DNA of 5,248 nucleotides. Origin: Nitrospirota bacterium (GTDB lineage Bacteria > Nitrospirota > Thermodesulfovibrionia > UBA6902 > DSMQ01). The position numbers and the translations under genes are program-made. The notes under the pieces were generated by a model. That model did not search any database and was not told the DNA's origin. It saw only the letters and a program-made list of their open reading frames with translations. The stretch is from the NCBI GenBank assembly GCA_016207865.1, contig JACQZD010000110.1, positions 1 through 5,248 on the forward strand, given 5' to 3'. Each line of letters starts with the position of its first letter. Position 1 is the first letter of the stretch. This document shows positions 1 through 5,248 of the stretch, piece by piece.

Positions 1-5
1 CTTCA

Positions 6-34
6 TTGACTTAATCCTTAAATGTCATTATATT
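6..34 (+). promoter_or_regulatory. Candidate sigma-70-type promoter for nadB
   Basis: A TTGACT hexamer at 6-11 is followed, after a 17-base spacer, by TATATT at 29-34. Both are close to the TTGACA/TATAAT consensus and the spacing is ideal. Transcription would be expected to start about 7 bases after the -10 box, which is at or next to the nadB ATG at 41. That would give an mRNA with almost no leader, in line with the lack of a Shine-Dalgarno sequence before that ATG. The surrounding 40 bases are AT-rich, so a chance match is possible. The real promoter could also lie upstream of the window. Confidence 0.35.
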
Positions 35-40
35 TCCATT

Positions 41-1636
41 ATGCGTGTTTCAACTGAGAAAGTAGATTTTTTAATAATCGGCGGCGGGGTCGCGGGGCTG
101 AGGGCTGCAATAGAACTGGCCCGCAAGGGGAAAGTGCTCATACTTACAAAGGATAATCCTGCTGAAAGCAGTACAGGATATGCACAGGGAGGGATTGCCG
201 TTGCTTTAAGCGATGAGGATGAGGTCGGCATTCATTATAAAGATACCATTAAGGCAGGCAATGGCTTATGCAGGGAAGAGGCAGTCAAGGCGCTGGTTGA
301 AGAAGGACCGGAGGTCATTCGTGAGCTTATCTCGTGGGGCGCACAGTTTGACAAAGAAGGAAGCAGGCTCTCCTTTACAAAAGAGGCGGCGCATTCAAGA
401 AAAAGGATACTTCACGCCCATGGCGATTCAACCGGCAAAGAGCTTGAGCGTGTGCTTATTAATAAGGCGCGTTCTTTCTCAAGCGTTTCAAGGCATGCCT
501 TTGCATTTACCATGGATTTGATTGTTGCAGACGGCAGGTGCATCGGCGCCGTGGTTTTAAAAAACAGGGAGCTTATATCCATTTATGCAAAGGCCGTCGT
601 GCTTGCAACAGGGGGCGCCGGACAACTTTACTCACGCACAACTAATCCTCTAATTGCAACCGGCGATGGAATGGCGATTGCATACAGGGCAGGCGCCTTG
701 CTTGAAGATATGGAATTTGTCCAGTTCCATCCGACAACCCTTTACTCGCCGTCTGCCCCGCAGTTTCTTCTGAGCGAGGCGATGCGGGGCGAAGGCGCAA
801 TCTTAAAAAACATCCGCGGCAGGCGCTTTATGCCTCATTATCATAAAATGGCAGAGCTTGCGCCGAGGGATATTGTGACAAGGGCTATTATCTCTGAGAT
901 GGTCCGGACAAAGGCAAAACATGTTTATCTTGATTTAAGGCATCTTGACGGGAATTTTGTTAAAAAGCGGTTCCCCCGCATCTATTCAACATGCCTGAAA
1001 TTTGATATTGACATAACCGAGGATTTAATACCGGTCAGCCCTGCCGCTCATTACATTATGGGCGGGGTGAAAAGCACTCTGAACGGAGAGACAAACATCA
1101 GTGGTCTTTCTGTTGCCGGAGAGGTGGCCTGTACAGGCGTTCACGGCGCAAACCGCCTGGCCTCAAACAGCCTGCTTGAAGGACTTGTTTTCGGGGCAAG
1201 GGCCGGAAAAACAGCAGCATTAGAGTTAAGGGTTAAAAGTGAGAAGTTAAAAATGCAGCAAATTTTCCTGACTCCCAGCTCCGAACTCCGGACTCAAAAC
1301 ATTGACATTGAAAAAATAAGAACTTCTCTCCGGCGGTTAATGTGGGATAAGGCAGGGATTATTAGATGCAGGAAGTCATTAAACACTGCAAAGGCATGGC
1401 TTAAAAAACATGATTTTATTACAAAGCTGAATTTCCCCGGCAGGGCGGAACTTGAGCTTAAAAATATGCTTACCGTTGCAAATCTAATCGTAGACTCAGC
1501 GCTTTTAAGGGAAGGCAGCGCCGGAGCCCATTACCGCTCTGATTTTAAGGAAAAGGGCAAGGGCTGGCACAGACACAGCATATGCCGGAAGGGAAAACCG
1601 CCATGGTGGGGCAATGATAAAGACCTGTGTAGATAA
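41..1636 (+). CDS. nadB: L-aspartate oxidase (quinolinate synthase B)
   Basis: This flavoenzyme oxidises L-aspartate to iminoaspartate, which NadA condenses with dihydroxyacetone phosphate to quinolinate, the first committed step of de novo NAD synthesis in the cytoplasm. Visible features are an N-terminal FAD dinucleotide fold with GGGVAG at residues 14-19, the AQGGIA loop at 48-53, HSRKRILHAHGDSTG at 118-132, ATGGAG at 189-194 and QFHPTTL at 228-234. They continue with LAPRDIVTRA at 273-282, HYIMGG at 337-342 and GANRLASNSLLEG at 369-381. Glu115, His230, Arg276, His337 and Arg372 match active-site positions known in the Escherichia coli enzyme. A C-terminal helical domain (about 425-500) ends in AHYRSDF, typical of NadB and not of succinate dehydrogenase or fumarate reductase flavoproteins. 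At 531 residues it is of normal length. The start ATG lies 7 residues before the FAD fold and has no Shine-Dalgarno; the frame is open upstream to the window edge, but ATG at 41 fits the family best. The linker at about 396-420 is encoded by heptamer repeats. No nadA or nadC is visible. Confidence 0.96.
   Translation: MRVSTEKVDFLIIGGGVAGLRAAIELARKGKVLILTKDNPAESSTGYAQGGIAVALSDEDEVGIHYKDTIKAGNGLCREEAVKALVEEGPEVIRELISWGAQFDKEGSRLSFTKEAAHSRKRILHAHGDSTGKELERVLINKARSFSSVSRHAFAFTMDLIVADGRCIGAVVLKNRELISIYAKAVVLATGGAGQLYSRTTNPLIATGDGMAIAYRAGALLEDMEFVQFHPTTLYSPSAPQFLLSEAMRGEGAILKNIRGRRFMPHYHKMAELAPRDIVTRAIISEMVRTKAKHVYLDLRHLDGNFVKKRFPRIYSTCLKFDIDITEDLIPVSPAAHYIMGGVKSTLNGETNISGLSVAGEVACTGVHGANRLASNSLLEGLVFGARAGKTAALELRVKSEKLKMQQIFLTPSSELRTQNIDIEKIRTSLRRLMWDKAGIIRCRKSLNTAKAWLKKHDFITKLNFPGRAELELKNMLTVANLIVDSALLREGSAGAHYRSDFKEKGKGWHRHSICRKGKPPWWGNDKDLCR
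1225..1252 (+). repeat. Tandem heptamer tract 1 (four GTKARRR units) inside nadB
   Basis: Four consecutive 7-base units start at 1225, 1232, 1239 and 1246. All begin GT and fit the consensus GTKARRR; the second and fourth are identical (GTTAAAA). The tract is translated as part of the variable linker of NadB after the catalytic region. A 7-base period is out of step with codons and the encoded peptide does not repeat, so the pattern is a property of the DNA. It ends 15 bases before a second heptamer tract of the same length. Confidence 0.6.
1268..1295 (+). repeat. Tandem heptamer tract 2 (four CNRRCTC units) inside nadB
   Basis: Four consecutive 7-base units start at 1268, 1275, 1282 and 1289. 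All begin with C and end in CTC (consensus CNRRCTC), for example CTGACTC and CGGACTC. Read on the other strand and shifted by two bases, the units become G-Y-N-N-R-G-A types, loosely resembling tract 1. The two tracts may therefore be arms of one degenerate inverted element, though only about 14 of 28 positions agree. The tract encodes a polar, proline- and serine-containing stretch of the NadB linker. Confidence 0.6.
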
Positions 1637-1739
1637 TGTCAAACTTCAAAATCCAAATGTCAAATTAATACTAAATGACTTAATGTTAAAATTTTGACTT
1701 TGGGCTTGACTTGGCATTTGAGCTTTGTCATTGGACATT
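1635..1739. repeat. Imperfect inverted repeat of heptamer units between nadB and lon
   Basis: The convergent gap is almost filled by an inverted repeat. The left arm 1635-1669 and the reverse complement of 1705-1739 align without gaps and agree at 24 of 35 positions, starting with a perfect AATGTC. The left arm contains four tandem 7-mers at 1638-1665, all with CAAA at unit positions 3-6. The right arm holds four related units in the same register on the opposite strand at 1709-1736. The last two bases of the nadB stop codon are the first two of the left arm, and the right arm ends 11 bases before the lon stop codon. Transcripts from either side could fold into a long AT-rich hairpin, so it may slow or end transcription from both genes. 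It lacks the GC-rich stem plus U-run of a standard intrinsic terminator. Confidence 0.65.
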
Positions 1740-1750
1740 GCCGGCGCTTT

Positions 1751-4123
1751 TTACTTGGCTTTTGTTTTCCTCTTATTATCTTTTAAGGTATTTTTCAATA
1801 CCTCATCCATGGTTTCAACAAGCACAAATTCCATCCCTTTCTTAATATACTTTGGAATGTCTTCAAGGTCTTTCTTGTTCCTGCGGGGGATAATCACTTT
1901 TCTGATGCCCATCCTCTTTGCCGCAAGGGTTTTCTCTTTCAGTCCGCCTATCGGCAGCACCCTGCCCCTAAGCGTAACCTCGCCTGTCATTGCAGTGCTT
2001 TTACTAACCGGCTTCCCTATAAATGCCGATGCAATTGCAGTAGCCATGGTTATTCCTGCAGAAGGACCGTCTTTCGGAGTCGCGCCTGCAGGGACATGTA
2101 TGTGTATGTCGTTTTTAGAGAAAAGGTCTGTGTTTATTCCAAGGTGCTTTGCCCTTGAACGTATATAACTCAAGGCGGCATGCGCGGATTCCTTCATCAC
2201 ATCCCCCAAATGTCCGGTAAGGGTCAGGTGCCCCTTGCCTTTCATCGTCGTCGCCTCTACGTAAATTATATCGCCTCCGGCCTCTGTCCATGCGAGTCCT
2301 GTTGCAACCCCCACCTCATCTTTTTCCATTTCTTCTTCAGGCAGGAATTTCGGCACTCCCAGATATTTTGAGAGGTTTTTGGCGGAAATGTGATAAGTCT
2401 TTTCCTTGCCCTCGGCAATCTTCCTTGCAACTTTCCTGCAGCGGTTTGCAATCTCCCTCTCAAGGTTTCTGACGCCGGCCTCCCTCGTAAAATGCGAAGT
2501 TATCTGCAGCACAGCGCTGTCATTTATCTTTATGTTTTTACCCGTGATACCGTGTTCTTTCAATTGCTTGGGGATGAGATAGTTCCTTGCTATGCCTAAT
2601 TTCTCTTCAGACGTATAGCCTGAAAGCGGTATTATCTCCATTCGGTCCCTCAGGGGCGATGGTATCGGGTCTATCAGGTTTGCAGTAGTTATAAACATCA
2701 CATTGCTCAAGTCAAAAGGCACTCCTAAATAGTGGTCTACAAATGCAAAGTTTTGCTCCGGGTCCAGTACCTCAAGCAGGGCTGACGCCGGGTCCCCCCT
2801 GAAGTCCATGCCGATTTTATCCACCTCATCAAGCATGAATACCGGATTGTTTTTGCCTGTTGTTTTAATCCCCTGAATAATCCTGCCGGGAAGCGCTCCG
2901 ACATAAGTCCTTCTGTGCCCTCTTATCTCCGCCTCATCCCGCATTCCGCCCAGAGACATTCTGTAAAATTCCCTGCCGAGCGACCGCGCAATGGATTTCC
3001 CGAGAGAGGTCTTGCCGACCCCCGGAGGACCCACAAAACACAATATAGGGCCCTTCATCTTTTCCTTAAGCTTGCGGACGCCTAAATACTCAAGTATCCT
3101 TTCCTTTACCCGCTCTAAATCATAGTGGTCTTCATCAAGGACTTTCTTGGCGCCTTTAAGGTCCAGGTTGTCCTGCGTGCTTTTTGCCCACGGCAGTTCA
3201 ATAAGCCAGTCAATATAAGTCCTGATAGTGCCTGCCTCTGCGCTGTCAGGGTGCATTTTTTCAAGACGCTTAAGCTGTTTCAGCGCCTCCTTTTCCACGC
3301 GCTCGGACATCTTTGACGCCTCTATTTTTTTCCGCAGTTCCTGAATTTCCTCCATCTTCTCGTCTATCTCGCCCAATTCCCTCTGTATTGCCTTTAACTG
3401 CTCCCTGAGGAAATACTCGCGCTGTGTCTTATCTATTTCCCCTTTTGCGTCGGACTGTATCTTCTGCTGGACCAGCAGAAGTTCAACTTCCCGGTTAAGG
3501 ATGTCATTTATTTTTTTCAGTCTCGTTATCGGGTTCATGGTTTCAAGAAGGTCCTGCGCCTGCTCAGCCTTTAAAACAAGATTGGACGCAACAAGGTCCG
3601 CAAGCCGGCCCGGGTCATCCATATTTTCAATAAGTACCATTATGTCCGGCATAAGCGGCTTGCCGAGGGTTACGGATTTGTCCATCTGCTCCTTTATATT
3701 GCGCATAAGCGCTTCAACTTCAACTGACAATTCAGCAGGTTTCTCATCAACGATTTTCTCAATCTCGCCGACATAATAAGCCTCTGTTTTTGTGTACCTG
3801 TAAACGCGCGCCTTGACCAGACCCTGTATGAGAATTTTCAGCCTTCCGTCTGAAAGCTTTAATACCCTCAGGACGCTTCCCACGGTGCCGACCCTGTAGA
3901 GGTCCTCAGGAGAAGGCGTTTCTATATTTATGTCTTTTTGCGTTACAAGCAAAACCATGCGGTTAGTGGCAAGGGCGTGGTCAATGGCCTTGACTGATAT
4001 TTCCCGTCCGACAAAAAGCGGAAGTATCATATAAGGGAAAATTACCATGTCCCTGACTGGCAGAATGGGGAGTATAGTCGGGATTTCTACATCGCGCTCT
4101 TCTTTTATAACTGTGTTTGCCAT
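1751..4123 (-). CDS. lon: ATP-dependent serine protease Lon (LonA type)
   Basis: Lon is a cytoplasmic homohexameric AAA+ protease that unfolds and degrades misfolded proteins and selected regulators. At 790 residues it is close to the E. coli enzyme (784). An N-terminal substrate-binding domain covers about 14-205, followed by a charged coiled coil at about 215-290. The AAA+ module contains Walker A GPPGVGKT at 365-372, Walker B VFMLDE at 428-433, a sensor-1 region ITTAN at 478-482, a likely arginine finger in LRDRME (491-496) and a sensor-2 region TREAGVRNLER at 546-556. The protease domain (about 600-775) has the catalytic Ser688 in PKDGPSAG and Lys729 in GGLKEK, forming the Ser-Lys dyad. 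The long N-terminal domain and lack of a membrane insertion in the ATPase module make it LonA and not LonB. The C-terminus is a short basic tail. The start is fixed by AAGGAG four bases upstream. It lies 8 bases downstream of galU and is probably cotranscribed with it. I saw no CIRCE element or heat-shock promoter upstream, though one inside galU cannot be excluded. Confidence 0.98.
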   Translation of the reverse strand: MANTVIKEERDVEIPTILPILPVRDMVIFPYMILPLFVGREISVKAIDHALATNRMVLLVTQKDINIETPSPEDLYRVGTVGSVLRVLKLSDGRLKILIQGLVKARVYRYTKTEAYYVGEIEKIVDEKPAELSVEVEALMRNIKEQMDKSVTLGKPLMPDIMVLIENMDDPGRLADLVASNLVLKAEQAQDLLETMNPITRLKKINDILNREVELLLVQQKIQSDAKGEIDKTQREYFLREQLKAIQRELGEIDEKMEEIQELRKKIEASKMSERVEKEALKQLKRLEKMHPDSAEAGTIRTYIDWLIELPWAKSTQDNLDLKGAKKVLDEDHYDLERVKERILEYLGVRKLKEKMKGPILCFVGPPGVGKTSLGKSIARSLGREFYRMSLGGMRDEAEIRGHRRTYVGALPGRIIQGIKTTGKNNPVFMLDEVDKIGMDFRGDPASALLEVLDPEQNFAFVDHYLGVPFDLSNVMFITTANLIDPIPSPLRDRMEIIPLSGYTSEEKLGIARNYLIPKQLKEHGITGKNIKINDSAVLQITSHFTREAGVRNLEREIANRCRKVARKIAEGKEKTYHISAKNLSKYLGVPKFLPEEEMEKDEVGVATGLAWTEAGGDIIYVEATTMKGKGHLTLTGHLGDVMKESAHAALSYIRSRAKHLGINTDLFSKNDIHIHVPAGATPKDGPSAGITMATAIASAFIGKPVSKSTAMTGEVTLRGRVLPIGGLKEKTLAAKRMGIRKVIIPRRNKKDLEDIPKYIKKGMEFVLVETMDEVLKNTLKDNKRKTKAK

Positions 4124-4127
4124 AATG

Positions 4128-4133
4128 CTCCTT
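4128..4133 (-). promoter_or_regulatory. Ribosome binding site of lon overlapping the galU stop codon
   Basis: On the - strand the sequence AAGGAG lies four bases before the lon ATG. Its first two bases are the last two of the galU TAA stop codon (4132-4134). A ribosome finishing galU thus sits on the lon initiation region, an arrangement that usually means translational coupling. It also fixes the lon start codon. Confidence 0.85.
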
Positions 4134-5019
4134 ATCCCTGCCTTGTCTTAAGGTTTGATTTTAAAGATAACAGGTATTTTCTGAACTGCGTTTTTACTTC
4201 GGGATTTTTCAATGCAAACTCTACGGTAGCTTCAAGAAAACCTGCCTTGTCTCCGGCGTCATAGCGCCTGCCTTCAAACAGATAGCCATAAATGTCCCTT
4301 GTCTTAAGGAGCGCCTTCAGCGCATCTGTCAGTTGAATCTCGCCGTCCTTGCCGGGCGTTACTGTCTCAAGAAAATGAAATATGTCAGGCGTAAGAATAT
4401 ACCTTCCTATGATTGCTATATTTGAAGGCGCATTTGAAGGGCTTGGTTTTTCCACAAGGTCTTCTATTTTAAAAAGGTTCTTGTCTACCTTTATCCCCTT
4501 GATGATTCCGTAGCGGGATACATCTTTTTTAGGCACTTTCTGAAGCGCAAGCACAGGCGACTGATATTTTTGAAAACATTTCAGCATCTCCTTCAAAAGG
4601 GCATCTTCCGGGTCTATGATGTCATCACTCAGCATAACTGCAAAAGGCTCATTATGCACAACGGGCTTTGAGCATAGGATGGCATGGCCGAGCCCGAGCG
4701 GCATTCTTTGCCTGATATAGGCAAAATGCAGGTGGTTTAACCGCTGAACCTCATTGAGCAGGGAATGCTTGCCTTTTTTCTTAAGAGTCACTTCCAATTC
4801 CATAACAGAATCAAAGTGGTCTTCAATCGTCCGTTTGTTTCTGCCTGTAATGATAATAAATTCCCTGATTCCGCATTTCTCAGCCTCTTCAACTGCGTAT
4901 TGGATCATAGGTTTGTCAACAATCGGCAGCATTTCCTTCGGGGAAGCCTTTGTCGCCGGCAAGAACCTGGTCCCGAGTCCTGCCGCCGGGAATACCGCCT
5001 TTCGCACTTCACTGCTCAT
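4132..5019 (-). CDS. galU: UTP-glucose-1-phosphate uridylyltransferase
   Basis: This enzyme makes UDP-glucose and pyrophosphate from UTP and glucose-1-phosphate in the cytoplasm. UDP-glucose feeds lipopolysaccharide, capsule and other glycan pathways as well as galactose metabolism. The 295 residues match the usual length of about 290-300. The N-terminal nucleotide-binding signature GLGTRFLPATK is at 14-24, followed by SPKEMLP at 26-32 and DKPMIQYAVEEA at 35-46. The QRMPLGLGHA stretch at 104-113, the metal-binding-type SDD at 131-133, VEKP with Lys191 at 189-192, GEIQLTDA at 226-233 and RYDAGDKAGF at 252-261 are all typical of bacterial GalU. They separate it from glucose-1-phosphate thymidylyltransferase (RmlA) and GlmU. 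The start at 5019 is backed by AGGAAGGA eight bases upstream and by alignment of the first motif. It is the first visible gene of a galU-lon unit. The related paralogue GalF lacks catalytic residues that are present here, so an active enzyme is likely. Confidence 0.96.
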   Translation of the reverse strand: MSSEVRKAVFPAAGLGTRFLPATKASPKEMLPIVDKPMIQYAVEEAEKCGIREFIIITGRNKRTIEDHFDSVMELEVTLKKKGKHSLLNEVQRLNHLHFAYIRQRMPLGLGHAILCSKPVVHNEPFAVMLSDDIIDPEDALLKEMLKCFQKYQSPVLALQKVPKKDVSRYGIIKGIKVDKNLFKIEDLVEKPSPSNAPSNIAIIGRYILTPDIFHFLETVTPGKDGEIQLTDALKALLKTRDIYGYLFEGRRYDAGDKAGFLEATVEFALKNPEVKTQFRKYLLSLKSNLKTRQG

Positions 5020-5027
5020 AAATTTAT

Positions 5028-5035
5028 TCCTTCCT
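5028..5035 (-). promoter_or_regulatory. Ribosome binding site of galU
   Basis: AGGAAGGA on the - strand ends eight bases before the galU ATG, a normal distance. It supports the start at 5019 and no further upstream start is needed. Confidence 0.7.
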
Positions 5036-5059
5036 GAAAATTAATCTCGGATTCCTGAT

Positions 5060-5089
5060 ATTTTAGCACGATAATAAGGATTATTGAAA
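5060..5089 (-). promoter_or_regulatory. Candidate extended -10 promoter for galU-lon
   Basis: On the - strand TAAAAT (5060-5065) is preceded by TG plus one base (5066-5068), forming an extended -10 element. A weak -35 match, TTTCAA (5084-5089), lies 18 bases upstream. Transcription would start near 5053, leaving a leader of about 34 bases before galU. The spacer contains a short inverted repeat, AATAA-GGA-TTATT (5073-5085), which could be a small operator but is equally compatible with chance in AT-rich DNA. The -35 match is poor, so the call rests mainly on the extended -10. Confidence 0.4.
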
Positions 5090-5108
5090 GGGAATAGATA
5101 GACAGGAT

Positions 5109-5124
5109 GTAACCATTCAGTTAC
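5109..5124. repeat. Short inverted repeat GTAAC-6-GTTAC in the divergent region
   Basis: GTAAC at 5109-5113 and GTTAC at 5120-5124 are exact reverse complements around the 6-base loop CATTCA. The pair lies between the candidate galU promoter and the partial + strand gene, where a regulator site or a small palindrome of a repetitive extragenic element could sit. A 5-bp stem is short and no function can be assigned. The rest of 5090-5189 holds nothing else I can support beyond AT-rich promoter-like DNA. Confidence 0.25.
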
Positions 5125-5189
5125 GGGTGGTAGCAACACAACACGACTTTAATGATTTTTTGTTTTGTATCATGACAGACTCTCCATTT

Positions 5190-5199
5190 AAGGAGGAGG
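5190..5199 (+). promoter_or_regulatory. Strong Shine-Dalgarno for the partial gene at 5209
   Basis: The run AAGGAGGAGG contains two overlapping matches to the anti-Shine-Dalgarno target. The second, AGGAGG at 5194-5199, lies nine bases before the ATG at 5209, an effective spacing. This is the strongest ribosome binding site in the window and the main reason for calling a gene there. Confidence 0.65.
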
Positions 5200-5208
5200 A
5201 ATATCTTT

Positions 5209-5248
5209 ATGGAAAAGGATGGTGAAAGGGTCAAGGGTAATGTCCTTA
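5209..5248 (+). CDS. Start of an unidentified gene cut by the window edge
   Basis: An ATG follows a very strong Shine-Dalgarno and opens a frame of 13 codons that runs off the right edge, giving MEKDGERVKGNVL. The visible residues are charged and hydrophilic, with no signal peptide or recognisable motif, so no product can be named. It is divergent from galU, and the 189-bp region between the two start codons probably holds both promoters. The strength of the ribosome binding site suggests a well-translated gene. Confidence 0.55.
   Translation, partial: MEKDGERVKGNVL

Noticed and set aside
2..40. Extension of the nadB frame upstream to the window edge
   Set aside because: The frame is open, but it has no ATG, GTG or TTG start, and the added residues would exceed what the family usually carries before the FAD fold.
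213..521. A 102-codon open frame in another frame of nadB
   Set aside because: NadB motifs run continuously through this stretch in the main frame. The alternative translation is rich in Arg and Ser with no recognisable domain.
41..1636. Succinate dehydrogenase or fumarate reductase flavoprotein subunit as an alternative to NadB
   Set aside because: The length of 531, the AHYRSDF ending, the short C-terminal helical domain and the lack of an adjacent iron-sulfur subunit gene favour L-aspartate oxidase.
1635..1739. Classic intrinsic terminator between nadB and lon
   Set aside because: The stem is long, mismatched and AT-rich, without a GC-rich core or a terminal U-run. It is better described as a repeat with possible terminator activity.
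1725..2168. A 147-codon + strand open frame beginning in the convergent gap, with hydrophobic stretches
   Set aside because: It lies antisense to the Lon protease domain, whose catalytic Ser and Lys motifs are intact. Its composition is what the complement of that coding sequence gives, and it has no Shine-Dalgarno.
5182..5196. CTCC-ATTTAA-GGAG hairpin that could hide the ribosome binding site of the partial gene
   Set aside because: The stem has only four base pairs and a second overlapping Shine-Dalgarno copy remains free, so a regulatory switch is not supported.

Overview
The window reads as chromosomal DNA of a Gram-negative-type bacterium. GC content is moderate (I judge mid-40s percent by eye). 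Arginine is often encoded by AGG, and non-coding DNA carries short dispersed-looking repeats. The housekeeping genes and the repeats would fit an uncultured Nitrospirota or deltaproteobacterial lineage. That placement is inference; no marker gene here settles it.

Layout: nadB (L-aspartate oxidase, + strand, 41-1636) converges on lon (ATP-dependent protease, - strand, 1751-4123). Upstream of lon on the same strand is galU (UTP-glucose-1-phosphate uridylyltransferase, 4132-5019). Only 8 bp separate the galU stop from the lon start, and the lon Shine-Dalgarno uses two bases of the galU stop codon, so galU-lon is very probably one transcript. A 189-bp divergent region (5020-5208) holds a candidate galU promoter on the - strand. 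It also holds a strong ribosome binding site for a + strand gene that starts at 5209 and runs off the window after 13 codons.

The three complete genes keep the catalytic and cofactor-binding motifs of their families and look functional. Their roles are unrelated: the first step of NAD biosynthesis, protein quality control, and supply of UDP-glucose for envelope polysaccharide. Only galU and lon appear to share expression.

The least ordinary structure is a pair of heptanucleotide-periodic elements, each made of two 28-bp tracts of four 7-mers. One lies in frame inside nadB (1225-1295) and supplies the variable linker between the catalytic region and the C-terminal helical domain. The other fills the nadB/lon convergent gap (1635-1739) as a clear imperfect inverted repeat. 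Because 7 is not a multiple of 3, the periodicity inside nadB cannot come from a repeated peptide, which points to a DNA-level repeat family. I found no tRNA, rRNA, CRISPR array, transposase or new defence-type system.
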